Assembly (NCBI GenBank): GCA_963932465.1
Contig: OZ010792.1
Span: 16,013,701-16,077,700, forward strand
Direction: 5' to 3'
DNA: 64,000 bases
Source: Maratus speciosus
Taxonomy: Eukaryota; Arthropoda; Arachnida; Araneae; Salticidae
Shown one piece after another: positions 32,442 to 43,907 of the stretch (within the stretch, counting starts at the first letter, position 1; each line of letters begins with the position of its first letter). A model generated the notes under the pieces. That model did not search any database. It had not been told where the DNA came from and saw nothing but the letters and a program-made list of their open reading frames with translations. A program made the translations under genes and the position numbers.

Positions 32442-33756
32442 ATGAATTCAGTGTATAATCATAATAAATACTGTAAATAAACTTTAAATAAAATAATAAT
32501 TGTAAATATTTTATTTTCTAATAAATAATAACAGAAATACATCAAATGTAAATAAGGAAATATGGTGAAATATAAAATAAACAAACAAATAAATAAATAA
32601 ATCATTCAAAACTTACGACCTTGGAATGATTTTTTTTTCTTTATAGACGCACATTCAGGTAAAAATGCAGAATATCAAATCGTCATTACCAGGTGTCATC
32701 CAAGGTTTCAATTGATTTCACAATCCCAGAGACACTTTTTTTTTTTTTTTTTTTTTATTGAAGGTCTCTTTTTAGAAGTGTAAAGTAGAGTAGGTCGACA
32801 TTTTCCTACGCCGCCTTCTTGTTACGAAACTATTTAATGGGTGTAGTTGAAATATCACATCGTGCTTATTACGTATTACTGGAGTCATACCATATTTTAA
32901 TCAGCCGTTGGTGATGTTGTAAGCAATCCTACCACTTAACACAAGCATTGCTAGCGGAGGTATCATCTCTGTGAAAATATAGCAGCTGTAGAGCGATGAT
33001 AATATCGGTATAGTCCAATCAAACACTTATTATTTCATTATGAAAACAAGGCAGCGTGAGTGGTGAAAAAAGGCGTATGAAGAAATATGGGGTTTTCCCA
33101 ATTAAACACATGGAAACGTAGTCATAGAGCAACTGTTTATTCCCTCAGACCATACCAACACTGAACAATTCCCGCAGATGAGAAATCAGAGCATTCCACT
33201 CGAGCATAAACTAGTTACTCATGCTAAATAGATGTTAATTTACGAAATGAATATTCTACATGGCTAAGGACACCGGGTAACAGGTTATGTAAACAATCAC
33301 AGCACAAAAATCTCTCGTTCTGAGCTCATGCTCTCGCTATTTATGAGAATGCGCGGAGGAATTCCGATTGAAATGAAAACTTCAAGCTAAACCAACGAAA
33401 ATCACGAACGAGCCTCGAAGTGAAACTGGGATCCGACACCCAGCCAATGGAGAGCGATCTAGAAAAGTCACAGGAAAGAATCCCAGCGCCGCTAATGGAA
33501 TGATTTCGATGTGAAAAGGTTGCCTCCCAGCTGGCGGGAAAAAGATATGAATTAGAATAAAAAAGTAAAAATGGCTTTGATAAATATTTGAAAAATAAGT
33601 AACTGCGTTCAGAACTCTACAGTTTGGTAGATGATAAAGATTAATGAAGGGATTAAAAGTTTAGATTACGTTTTGGAATAAATCTATTATTAAGATACGC
33701 GTTTTAAAAATAGAGGAATTTAGCTAGAAATAAATAATAGAGCGTATTAAAAAAAA
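32442..33756. other. untranslated part of the gag region
   Basis: Includes a T22 run (32736-32757), (AATA)n near 32590, and a less AT-rich tract 33270-33540 holding the minus-strand ATTGG and TATA-like boxes. No further coding sequence was recognised. Confidence 0.4.
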
Positions 33757-33826
33757 GGAAATAATGAATAGGCCGGCAATTTAGAATAATTTAAATGAAT
33801 AGTAAAAGGTAAAATTTTTATATTAC
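33757..33826 (-). repeat. 65-bp terminal-type repeat, copy 3 (inverted)
   Basis: Reverse complement of copies 1 and 2 (GGCCGGCAATTTAGAATAAT as written on the plus strand). Homology stops at about 33757, and internal flanks are unrelated to those of copies 1 and 2. Confidence 0.85.
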
Positions 33827-34015
33827 ATATATATACACATATATAATATATTATAAGAAATTCATATGTGCGAAAATAAATGAAAAAAATATTAATCAAT
33901 GTTGAGTGATAATAAAAGATAAAAATATGAATGTGATATGGAATACTTAAAAGAGCTTCCTATGCACAATTGTATATTGTCTGCATAAGCTCTACAAATG
34001 ATAATATTAAGCTCC

Positions 34016-34097
34016 TTAATTCCTTGAATGGTGGTGGTTCATTTTTGGATCACATAATTTTAATCCCTAAATGCGACATTGGCACCAGAATTTGGGA

Positions 34098-34134
<37 letters not shown>

Positions 34135-34460
34135 CTTATTTATTTATTTTAAGTATGTGAAGAAACGCTTTTAAAGAAAAATAATTTGCTATTTAATATT
34201 TAAAAATATTACGCTTACATATAGAAAAAGACTCGCACCGCGAGCTCCCTGCATGACTCAAATCTTCTGGTTCTTAACAGAACCTTTCACCAAAACCGGT
34301 CCCCACGCAGAGACATTGCACGCATTGACAGCAATTGGTGAAATTTCTGAGCAGAACGATGCTAACTTATGTTTTCAAATAAATTTGTTTGCAAATTGTG
34401 ATGTCGTTTAATCATTTTAGAATTTTACGAATGGAAGCACTTTGCCCCTGAAAGGGTTAA
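34016..34460. mobile_element. TTAA-type MITE, family A, interrupted
   Basis: Left TTAATTCCTTGAATGGTGGT, right CCCCTGAAAGGGTTAA. The middle (about 34096-34365) does not belong to the family: it contains a (TA)n tract and a less AT-rich stretch (34235-34330) of unknown origin. The frame at 33970-34152 is read through the (TA)n run. Confidence 0.65.
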
Positions 34461-34764
34461 AACATATCGAAAAACCCAAGAAATGACTGAAATACTACGA
34501 GGTAACCAAGCGACTAATGAAAATTCCTCAAAAAATGACAAAACGCTTTAAACAATAGCTAAAACAAACCACAAATAATACGTCCACATTCATAATTGTA
34601 CAACCATGCACTATGGAATTGCTAAGGAAAGTGCGGGGAGAGAAAGAACAAGAATAGATAAATTAGTAACTAGAAAACATGAATTCTGCTTTTTCAGAAA
34701 TTTGTGTCGCCACCAAGGCAAAAAATATATATATGTATATAAATTTAGATAGAACAAAACATAG

Positions 34765-35560
34765 TTCAGTTTTAACACTTAAAACACACGCTTTTATTTT
34801 ACGTAAAATGACGTACTTTGCATGTGGAAGAAGAATTCATCATTTACGATCTATTCTTGAACAACGTCTACATTAAAGTATGCTTATGACATCACTATCG
34901 CTAAATAATGCACTATCTAATCTAGGAAAGAGATGTCGTCATTCAAGAAACTCGAAAAAAAAAAGTCGGCTATCTAAGGTTTCATATGCCTTTATTTGTT
35001 TGTAATATTAATATAGATACTCAAAATCAAATATAGTTTATAATACCTCCATGTTTTATCTGAAATCATTCATTTATATATATATATATTTCAAAATAGT
35101 GAGTATTTTAATTTAAAAAAATTTCAGTTAATATGGGAAAATGGAAACAAAAAGTTATAAATATCATTTTCCAATTTTTTTACTGTACTTTCTACAGAAA
35201 TGGAGTACCCGAGTTGCCAATAAAAAACAAAAGGTACTAAAAACTACAAAAAAATGAATATTTCAAAATTAAATTGAGTTGCAGTTTTCAAACAGATTGC
35301 ATTTAAAAGTACTTTTTTTTTTCAATACGACGGCATAAAAATGTAAAATGTGCGATGCTTCGAAGTTTAAAAAATCGCATTAGAGTATTTAACAGTACAA
35401 TTATGCATCTGCTTTATCTTACGGCTGGCTTCTACAACGGAACGTTATTTTATGGAGATGAGACTTTAATAGCTGTTGAAAGAAATAGCATACCGGGGAT
35501 TAATAAAAAGCATGTGCTGCCATCCAGAATTAGAATGACTATCTATATTGCAATTAACTA
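34765..35560 (+). repeat. dispersed repeat, inverted partner of 18860-19590
   Basis: See 18860-19590. Block order is preserved across about 750 bases with numerous indels. Confidence 0.75.
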
Positions 35561-35779
35561 GACGTAAAACAAAATATATCTGGAGCATTTGTATGAGAAA
35601 CTTAAAAATGAACTTATATTACAAAAAAGCGAGATATAAATAAAATTATTTTAAAATTAAAGTAGAATACTGGTGCAACAAAACAACAGCTAATAAAGGA
35701 ACGTAATTTATAATAGTATACATATATTCTGTATTTGTGTGTGTACATGCTCAAAATAAACGTTTCTTAAATTAATACT

Positions 35780-36600
35780 AATGCTTGATCACAAGAAACG
35801 GCAAGGGAATATGCTTTTATATATTCTATGACCTCATATATAAATTTTCTTATAAACCGTAAAAGTATATCACCATATTTATTTACTTACATTGCTGTTA
35901 TTTGCTTTTTGTTTCAGAATTAAAATAGTTACAATTAATCAGAATAAAAGTGCACATATACTGTTTTATTTCTCAAAAAAAAAAAAAGAAAGAAAAAAAA
36001 AAGAAAAAAAAGAAAAAGAAAAGAAAAAATTTTTTCGTTTTAGTGGCGTAAATTATCAAAGTTAATTATTAATTACTAATTATTTAAGCTCAAATAATTA
36101 TTTTTATATTATTCTAATACATGAACTCAAGACACACAAAATACCTCTTAAAACACAATGCATTAAGTGGGAACAAAATCTAATACTCCATTTCTCTTCC
36201 CATAAGCTCAAGAGTGTTTATTCAAAAAATTACCAAAAATCCCGTATTTCTTAGGTACCATCATTTTATATAACACAGTGGCATCTGGTATCTAGGAAAC
36301 CATGAAAAAATATTAGCTGACCGTAAACATTTGCTCTAGATGCTTTTCATCTTCGTGGAAATGGGAAGAAATGTACAGCAAGAGGTATGAAATAAGATAG
36401 AGGGCACATCCGAGGCGAAGAAATTAAATTTGGAGGAAATAGCGGATGCTTTTTGAGTAAAAGGGAAACATAAATATGCATTTAGAGGAATTTACAATCT
36501 GTTCTACCGGGGGTTATAAATATTTCATAACATGTTAGTTTGCGTAGATGTTTTGGAGTAAATAAGTCGTTCGTATGGAATAGTTTTAAAACATTTTTGA
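35780..36600 (+). repeat. ~1-kb tandem unit, copy 1
   Basis: Landmarks in order: AAGAAACGGCAAGGGAATAT, ACCGTAAAAGTATATCACCA, AAAGTTAATTATTAATTACT, CAATGCATTAAGTGGGAACA, GGCATCTGGTATCTAGGAAA and ATAAATATTTCATAACATGT. A purine run of about 55 bases lies at 35978-36029. Copies 2 and 3 follow, each broken by transposons. Confidence 0.8.
36270..36460. repeat. dispersed repeat D, copy 2
   Basis: Part of the tandem unit. GGCATCTGGTATCTAGGAAA to CGAGGCGAAGAAATTAAATT. Confidence 0.8.
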
Positions 36601-37016
36601 AAGCTGATTCTTATGTATTTATTTCTGTAATAAAATTGCTTAGATATAAATGTGTTTTTTTCCTTAAAGCTGAAATATAATCAACATTATTAATGTGAAC
36701 AAAATTCATTCTGAAACGGTAATGCTATTAACAATATTTGCACAATTATGTCATGAGCGAGAAATCTCCCTTGTTAGTAAGAAACGACACGGGTATATGT
36801 TTTTTTATATTCTGCCACCCCTTATTAAAAGTTTCCTTATCAGCCGTAAAAGTATATGACCATATTAATTGACTTACATTGTTATTATGATGCTGATAAC
36901 CTTCAGTTTAATCTTACGTTAGTCGCCTACTTCTTTTTATCATGGTCAGTCGCGTTGCACCTATAAGGTGTTTCTGTTTTTTTCAAAGCCAAGTAAAATT
37001 TATTGTAGTTTGAAGA

Positions 37017-37998
37017 TAGTAACACCTCCCTAAAGCGACCACGTTCCGTTCCAATAAAAATTGGTCGCTTCGAGAAGTGGTCACTTAATGCAGGTCATTT
37101 ATAAATCTAGATTTTAATTGTTGAAATATGTAACAATGAAAGTTACTAAAATTTATTTTCACATTAGGAAAAAATATGAAAATTTAAGTATCAAAACAAA
37201 AGTTAATTACATAATTATTACAGAGGTTAAAAAATGAACGCATTGACGTTTGCCCTGATTTTACGGTTTTATCTTTTATAACTTTTATTTTCAAGTCTTT
37301 TCGAAGTTCAGTAAATAAATGCAATTTTTTTTTTGAACGGAACAAATAATGACGATTTCATTAACCCATTAACCGCCAAAAAATTAAAGTTGAAATTTCA
37401 TCTTTTTAGCTAAAAGTCTTTTGCGTCCACAAACTCTGAAAGATAATTTTTGATTTATATGATCTAAAAATTTTATGTCTTTAAGTAAGGGGGATTTTTA
37501 AATTGAAAAATAGTGGTGGTTATGTAAATAACTTAAATATGTGGATTTATTTTGAGCGTTGCGTGAACGCAGCACCAGCGGATAATGGGTTAATTTATCT
37601 ACTTCTTTGAGAGTTTTCTGGTAGAATAGGGCAGGGGAGTGTATGGACCGTCATACTTAATTTATCGCCAGAGTTAAATTCATTGCTTAAAAAGGCACAA
37701 ATGGGTTTAAACACTTACAAGTTACCGGAATAATAAAAGAAAAAATTCTAATCTTAGTTTAGAAGGTTGATGAATAATACGCTCTCCGGAATTATTTTTC
37801 TAATAAAATTGTCTTCAAGCGACCCGAAAAAAAGGAATTTGTTTCATTTTCTTCAAAAAAAACTGGTCGCTAAAAGAGGGAGTTCAACTCGGATGGTCTC
37901 TAAAAGGAGGTAAACTTAGTATTGAGCCTATAGGAATAAATTTCGTTCCATGGAAAAATGGTCGTTCAGGGAGGTGGTCTCACAGGGAAGTTTCACTG
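37017..37998. mobile_element. pogo/Tigger-like nonautonomous element
   Basis: The right end GGAAGTTTCACTG next to TA, and ACCTCCCTAAAGCGACC at the left, are the familiar CAGTGAAACCTCCCTNAGCGACC type of terminus. Inner motifs AAAATTGGTCGCTTCGAGAA and ACTGGTCGCTAAAAGAGG extend the arms. The left CAG is mutated. No transposase. Confidence 0.75.
37361..37593. mobile_element. TTAA-type MITE, innermost of the nest
   Basis: TTAACCCATTAACCGCC at the left and GCGGATAATGGGTTAA at the right. An AACGCAGC/GTTGCGTGAACGC hairpin lies inside the right end. Confidence 0.85.
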
Positions 37999-38499
37999 TA
38001 ATTAATTGTTACCTATTTAAGATTCTTTGGAGATATAACGTATTAAACAACTTATTTAATTAGTAAAAGTTATACAAAAGTAATATGACAACTAATTCAA
38101 CAAAAATAATGAACAGCAAATGAAAATTAGGGATGCACTTGAGCGGTGTATGCGACTAACGGAAGGTTAAGAATTAAAATAATGACAATTAACCAGAACA
38201 AAAATGGATAGATATTGTTTTACTTTTCTAAAACAAGAAATTTTAATTTTAAAGGCGTAAAGTATCAAAGTTAATTATTAATTATTAATTATTTATGCTC
38301 AAACAATCATTTTGAAATATTTTTTTTATTTAATACGTAAACTCAAGTAACAAAAAAGGGACAAGCAAAAATACCTCTTAAAATGCTATGCATTAAGTGA
38401 GAACAAAATCTAATACTCCATTTCTCTCCAAATAAGCTAGAAAGTTTTTATTCAGAAAATTACCAAAAATCATGTATTTCTTACAACCATCATTTTATG

Positions 38500-38690
38500 T
38501 AACACGGTGCTATCTGGTATCTAGGAAGCCATAAAAAACTATTCGCTGACCGTAAACATTTGCTCTAGATGCTTTTCATCTTCGTGGAAATGGGAAGAAG
38601 TGTACAACAAGGGGTATGAAATAAGATAGAGGGCACATCCGAAGCGAAGAAATTAAATTTGGAGGAAATAGTGGATGCTTTTTGAGAAAA
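38500..38690. repeat. dispersed repeat D, copy 3
   Basis: Very similar to copy 2: CTATCTGGTATCTAGGAAGC, then AGATAGAGGGCACATCCGAA. Confidence 0.8.
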
Positions 38691-38835
38691 GGGAAATCAT
38701 AAATATTCATTTAGAGAAATTTACAATGTGTTCTACAGGGGGTTATAAATATTTCATAGTATGTTAGTATGCATGGAATGGAAAACTAATGTAGTTTCAA
38801 ATTAGTAAAAATAAAATTACCCATATATTTTCTTA

Positions 38836-39569
38836 CAGTAGAACTCCAATTATCCGAACTCCGACTAAACGGATCGTTCATTATCCGAATCGCTTTCAGA
38901 ATTTCAAAAAAAAAAAAAAAAAAAAAAAAAAGAAAAGAAAAAAGAAAAGACGGAAACGTACTGCGGTTAGCAAAATAATGTTGAAGATAATAAGTGCTGA
39001 AGACAAAGGAGAGTGGATGGTGTGCGATTTGTTAGACCCTGGGTTTCAAATTCTAAATGATCATGAACTTATTGAAAATGTGAGAGAAGAAGACCTTAAT
39101 GCCGAAGCTGAAGCAGACACGTGACCATCAGCTAGTGAAGCATTTGCCGGCCTTGATACTGTGTTGAAGTGGATGAAGCGTCAGTCCGAGTGTGAACACA
39201 TGTAACTTCTCACTGTCAAGCGGATGCGCGACTTGGCTGCAAGGAAACAGAGAAGACTGTCAAACAGCTTACTTTGACCGAGATGTTCAGCAAGCAATGA
39301 CTTTTATTTACAGTATGGATCGTACATACTGTACTTTTAAGTATGTAAGTTGTACAGCACTTGTAAGTACGCTTAACATGTAAAAGTGTTCCTTTTCATT
39401 TAATTAATTAAAAGTTCCTTTTCTTTAAAAATAGTTTTTTTCTCCCATATTCAACATGCATTCTGCAATTAAAATAGACCCTTTTTTCGGAAAAAATCCA
39501 ATTATCCGAATTTTTGGTTATCCGAGTGGGATCCAGTCCCAATTGATTCAGATAATTGGAGTTCTACTG
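38836..39569 (+). mobile_element. Tigger/pogo element remnant
   Basis: TA-flanked. The left end is CAGTAGAACTCCAATTATCC and the right end GATAATTGGAGTTCTACTG. An A-rich run (38908-38945) replaces much of the coding part. It sits between tandem copies 2 and 3. Confidence 0.9.
38960..39300 (+). pseudogene. Tigger/pogo transposase C-terminal fragment
   Basis: A plus-strand reading after the A-rich run gives pieces like PGFQILNDHELIENVREED, then EAFAGLDTVLKWMKRQSE, then VKRMRDLAARKQRR in a shifted frame. These match the acidic segment, the helical segment and the basic end that close Tigger-type transposases (DDE/jerky family). A TGA interrupts it near 39121 and a shift follows. The DNA-binding and catalytic domains are gone. 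Confidence 0.7.
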
Positions 39570-39571
39570 TA

Positions 39572-40200
39572 TTTAAAATATGTAGTTTTAGAGATGTAAA
39601 TTAGCTTCAAGCAGAAATAATTATTTTATTTGAACTTTTTATGCTCTAATTTATTCTAAATGCACTTATTTTTCTGTTTATCGATAAACGCTATTAACAC
39701 AAAATAAAGAGATAAATATAATTTTTTAAATACTAATGCATTGAATAAAAAACCAAAATCTAACATTCTATTTCTCTCCGCAAAAGCTACACCTTCACAA
39801 AATAATTCATGTATTTCTTAGAAATCAGAATTTAATATAACGCAGTATTATCTGGTATCTAGTAAGCCATAAAAAAATGTTCGCTGACCGTAAATATGTG
39901 CTATAGGCCGATATGTATCTCCATGGAAATTGGAAGAAATGTGCAATAAGGGACGTGAAATAACATGGAGTGCACATCCGTATCGAAGAAATTAAATTTG
40001 TGTGAAATTCGAGAAGTCTTTTGAGAAAAAAAGGGAAAGACATAAATATAGAAAAGGAGGAATTTATAATCTATTCTTCTGGGTTCAAAAAATATTTTAT
40101 AACGGGTCAAAATATCTAGTTTTATAGGTGTACATATGTGGCCGAAAACAATAATTTTTTCAAATCATTTTAAAGAAGATTCTTATATATTACGTTAAAT
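39572..40200 (+). repeat. ~1-kb tandem unit, copy 3 (partial)
   Basis: Contains ACTAATGCATTGAATAAAAA, TTCTATTTCTCTCCGCAAAA, then the repeat D block (39835-40030) and AATATTTTATAACGGGTC. More diverged than copies 1 and 2. Confidence 0.7.
39835..40030. repeat. dispersed repeat D, copy 4
   Basis: TATTATCTGGTATCTAGTAA, GCTGACCGTAAATATGTGCT, ATCGAAGAAATTAAATTTGT. Confidence 0.75.
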
Positions 40201-40843
40201 GTCTATAATTTTGAAATGAATTTTTCAGTTGTTATTATGCATGGTGTCCATAGTTAAACGACCTTATTTTAACCCCTTAATTCTCGCTCTCGTCAATATC
40301 ACGGGCTGAGGTGTCGTTCGTTACTTCTCGTGCCTGTCATATTTCCGGGCTGGATATTTAATTGCTGGAAAAAGCTTCTCAAACCAGAAAAATATAACTA
40401 GCATTTCCCTGTGAAGTCTTTGAATATGCACGTTTAGATTTGGTTTTTGATGCTGATAGTAATGGCTTTTGTATTGCATGTTTCGAAATATATCTCACTC
40501 AAAAAATATTAATAATCAAAATTTAATGTGTATATATATATTATTTCAAAAAATTTTTATAAAAATTTGTGTGATGATGATAAATAAAGATCTAAGATGT
40601 GAAAAAGGGTATTCGCATTAATTTGTATGGTGTAAAACAAACATTAAGATACAGAATTCTCGCATGATGGCTTTTCTACAAATGTGAATTTGTTCTTTAA
40701 CATCTTTTTTTTTTTTTTTTTTTTTTTAACCTTAAGAAAAAAAAACCTAATTGCATATTTTATTTAGAAACCTTATAATTATTCAATTTCTGTAATAAAC
40801 AAATAGGTACTTTTTTATGGTTTTTCGAAATATTAAGCGATCC
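40201..40843. other. possible left end of a TTAA element; otherwise no gene seen
   Basis: TTAACCCCTTAATTCTCGCT at 40268 looks like a TTAA-type left end, but I found no matching right end. A T24 run lies at 40705-40728. Confidence 0.4.
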
Positions 40844-41070
40844 TTAACCCCTTAACAGTGACATTTGTTTTCTTACAAAAGAATTAAAAATGGGGCTGAA
40901 CACCACTTTTTCCATACTAAAATATTTACCTTACTTAATCGAAAAATATATGACAATAAGTAAAGATAAATTTACAGTTACAAAATAGTGGTATCAAAAT
41001 GCTTTTAATAACGAAGCAAGCAAAGTGTTCTTGTCCGAATCCAGTTCGGGCCACACTGTCAAGGGGTTAA
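40844..41070. mobile_element. TTAA-type MITE
   Basis: TTAACCCCTTAACAGTG at the left, CACTGTCAAGGGGTTAA at the right. Confidence 0.8.
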
Positions 41071-41348
41071 GGGATTAAGTGATACTGACTAGTCGAATCT
41101 ATTCTTCATAAAGTTGTGAAAATTTGTGAAGTGGAACAAGTTTGGTTGTAATACAATTTATAAACTATCGTAAATGTATGCTAAATGTGTAATTCGTTTA
41201 AAAAAAACCGCCTCCGACTACAAAATTTTGAACCAATATTTTTTTTTTCGCTCAAACAAATTCCCATAACTTTGATAAATCCTATACAAAATCGTTCATC
41301 AATCTGAACAATAGTTTCACATGCAAGCAACCTTCAAATTGGGTCGTT

Positions 41349-41350
<2 letters not shown>

Positions 41351-41446
<96 letters not shown>

Positions 41447-41500
41447 TATGTATATATATATATGTATATGTATATATAAATATATATATATATGTATAAG
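41351..41500. repeat. (TA)n microsatellite
   Basis: About 130 bases of TA repeats with a few CA/GT breaks. The Ile/Tyr-rich frames at 41317-41587 are translations of this. Confidence 0.95.
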
Positions 41501-42359
41501 CTCAAAAAAATCAAAACTAAAACTGAAAGTAAAATATAAAAATAAAAATAAAAATAAAATCCATGCTACAGCTGCATATAACCACACAGATTATATATAG
41601 CACATTATGTTTTAAATGCGTTTGTCAGACCCAGAATCCTGCACCATAAATAAACTAAGTATAACCATAAAACATCCAAGAAATTTAAACAGATATAACC
41701 TGAACAAGAAAAAACAACAAAAGGCTGTGGCCTCTTCAGCGGTGGGCATTTTAGAAAGCACAGCAATGTTTCAGATTAATTACAATTTACAACAAACTAT
41801 TATTCAGTAGTGGCAGTGGGTTTCGGCCAGAGTGTCGCAAAGCATAAATCAAATGCATAAAAACAATTGAAAGCATATAGCGAACACTCCCCCACAGGAC
41901 CCGACGCCACAATAAACAGTGCATCTCGAAGATACAACTGATTCAGAACGTATGTGTAATGTATACTGAAACAATAAAATTATTTTACCCAAATCCGAGC
42001 AACACAGCCACAAAAAACAATAACTAAATTCCAGTGATCCATAATCTGTCCATAAACGTTCCATGTCAGTTGCCACACAATTGCAGACATCCTTGTAAAA
42101 CCGTCCAAAAAAGGCTTTAAGTTATACAAATCATTAACTGTCAATCGCATAGCAACTCCTCAAAAATGAAGACTGTCTGTAAAACTAGTATATTTATTAA
42201 TGAAATTCAAAGGTATATTGTTTTTATAATACAAAATGCTGGTTAAATTAAAAAGCTCTTTAAAAAATAAATTTTTATTCGAACAGAGTTTATAGTAGCG
42301 AAAATGCGTGTAGTAGCGAATTATATGTATATGTATATATGTCTAGTATATGTGTATAT
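41501..42359. other. no gene seen
   Basis: Slightly less AT-rich between 41620 and 42080 but without a recognised protein on either strand (frames 41616-41810 plus, 41849-42076 minus). Confidence 0.35.
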
Positions 42360-43518
42360 GGGGCATTCTCACAATCTTTTGACTTTTTGGGGCGGGGGGG
42401 GGGGAAATCTGGCGAAATTAAACTTGCTAAAATAACATTTTAATCTGATAGACGAATGCCTTAATGATTCAAAATAAAGAAAAAATGGTCAGCAGCGAAA
42501 ATTTTTTTATTTAACTGAGGTTTAGGTTAAACTTGCGAGTTTAATTTTCCTTACCATTTTACCGCTATAACCTTTTATTTTCTTCTAAATTTTTACTTAT
42601 AATGAATTTGCATAGTACCTACAGGACATTCAAATAAGAAATAATACAAATGTAGTACTTTTAATACAGAATTTTTGTATAGCATTGTCTTAAAGGGGTG
42701 TTAAAGAAGGGACGGTAAGGTAAAAAAAGGGACGAAATGGTAAAAAAGGGGACGGAATAGTAAAAAAAGAGACGGTAAGGATGGAATGGTAAGGAAAATG
42801 ACCACCTATTTTTAGGAAAATCATGTTAAAACTAAGTGATAGCCACAATGTTCATTGATTTTTCGAAACAGTTGTTAACATTGGATTAAAGTAATTTTTT
42901 TTTTTAAATTTACCTCGAAAAGTGCAGGAATAAACCTTGGGGACGGCAAGACTACCAATAAAGACACGGTGCTTGAAATTGATATTTAAATGGTGATTTA
43001 TATTCTGCTGTAAATTTCCTGTCAAAGAATTTTATATATTCTTCCTCTAGCATACTTCTGCATGAGCAAAAACTTGAAAAAAGTTCTGGGGCTGCATCTG
43101 AAGTGATTTTCTGTATAATTTTAGAAGAGGGATGGTAAAAAATCTAAAACCCAGGGACACAGTTCAAAAAATAATATCAACCCTAAAAATGTGTGCCAGT
43201 TAAGTTTTAGCTACATATTTATATAAAACAATAGTTCCAGTTTCAGAAAAAAATGAAATTGAATTATTTTTATTGAAACAATTTTATCCAGACAACTCCA
43301 AACTTCAAAATCAGCATCAGGGACACGGGACGGTAGATGAATTTTCCATGTATTTGGACCCCCAACATCGTCCAAAACTTTTTTATCTCGTTAATATTGT
43401 TGTGCAACCATGCAATGGGATGTTCCCAAGTATATGAAATTAAAAAGAACACAAAAAAGTGTATTAAATAAAAAAATATTATTTAGGGACATGAAAGTTA
43501 AAAGATTGTGAGAATGCC

Positions 43519-43520
<2 letters not shown>
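42360..43520. mobile_element. 1.16-kb TIR element inserted in (TA)n, GGGGCATTCTCAC ends
   Basis: The left end GGGGCATTCTCACAATCTTT is matched by its complement at 43497-43520, 27 bases with one mismatch. Both flanks are TA repeats, so the target duplication is unclear. Near the left is a G-rich run (42391-42404), and then GGGACGGTAAGG-like units repeat four times (42709-42792). The block is uncoded; the superfamily is not obvious. Confidence 0.8.
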
Positions 43521-43554
<34 letters not shown>

Positions 43555-43600
43555 TTAGAGCTTTATCAATTTCTTCATATATTTGTGATTTCAAATTTAT

Positions 43601-43648
<48 letters not shown>
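43521..43648. repeat. (TA)n tracts
   Basis: Two TA runs (43521-43552 and 43602-43648) separated by about 50 bases of unique sequence; the minus-strand frame at 43391-43681 is read through them. Confidence 0.9.
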
Positions 43649-43651
<3 letters not shown>

Positions 43652-43893
43652 TGGCGTGGCGTGAAAATTTTCGGTGGTCATCGCAATTATTTAAGTTTGT
43701 GGTGAAAAATTATTAACTCTAAAATTCAATGGTTGAATGTTCAAAAAAGAAACTTTAAATCTTACTTTCACTTATACATGAACTCCAAATGTTCTGCTAA
43801 AACTGGATCGTAGAGTTTTAAAAGCTTATTAAGAGTTTTAAAATATTGCTTGGTCATCGCCGCATCCAGCGATGACCGGACGCCACGCCACTG
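43649..43893. mobile_element. hAT-type MITE in (TA)n
   Basis: CAGTGGCGTGGCGTGAAAAT at the left and GGACGCCACGCCACTG at the right, with GGTGGTCATCGC and GCGATGACCGG as inner arms. Flanked by ATATATAT on both sides. Confidence 0.85.
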
Positions 43894-43907
43894 ATATATA
43901 TATATAT

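Larger units (their letters stand above)
30666..33826 (-). mobile_element. gag-only retroelement region bounded by inverted 65-bp repeats
   Basis: About 3.16 kb lies between TGTTATATAAAAA at the left and its inverted partner ending TTTTTATATTACA at the right. The only protein remnant inside is a Gag-like gene on the minus strand; no protease, reverse transcriptase or integrase is visible. Upstream of gag on the minus strand, near 33343-33440, are an ATTGG box and a CATAAATAG TATA-like box, as in LTR promoters. The flanks are (TA)-rich so a target duplication cannot be judged. It could be two opposed LTR remnants, an inversion, or a DIRS-like inverted-repeat element that has lost its pol. Confidence 0.45.
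36898..38168. mobile_element. TIR element interrupting tandem copy 2
   Basis: The left end AACCTTCAGTTTAATCTTAC...GTTAGTCGC pairs with GCGACTAACGGAAGGTT at the right. Most of the interior is a later pogo-like element. Superfamily unknown; left with almost no sequence of its own. Confidence 0.6.
36770..38800 (+). repeat. ~1-kb tandem unit, copy 2, split by a 1.27-kb insertion
   Basis: The left part (36770-36897) has AAGAAACGACACGGGTATAT; the right part (38169-38800) resumes with AATTAAAATAATGACAATTA and goes on to the GGTATCTAGGAAGCC and ATAAATATTTCATAGTATGT blocks. The same order in copy 1 is continuous, so the insertion is placed to within a few bases. Confidence 0.8.

Noticed and set aside
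41317..41587. Open frames rich in Ile and Tyr over 65-79 codons
   Set aside because: They are translations of the (TA)n microsatellite.
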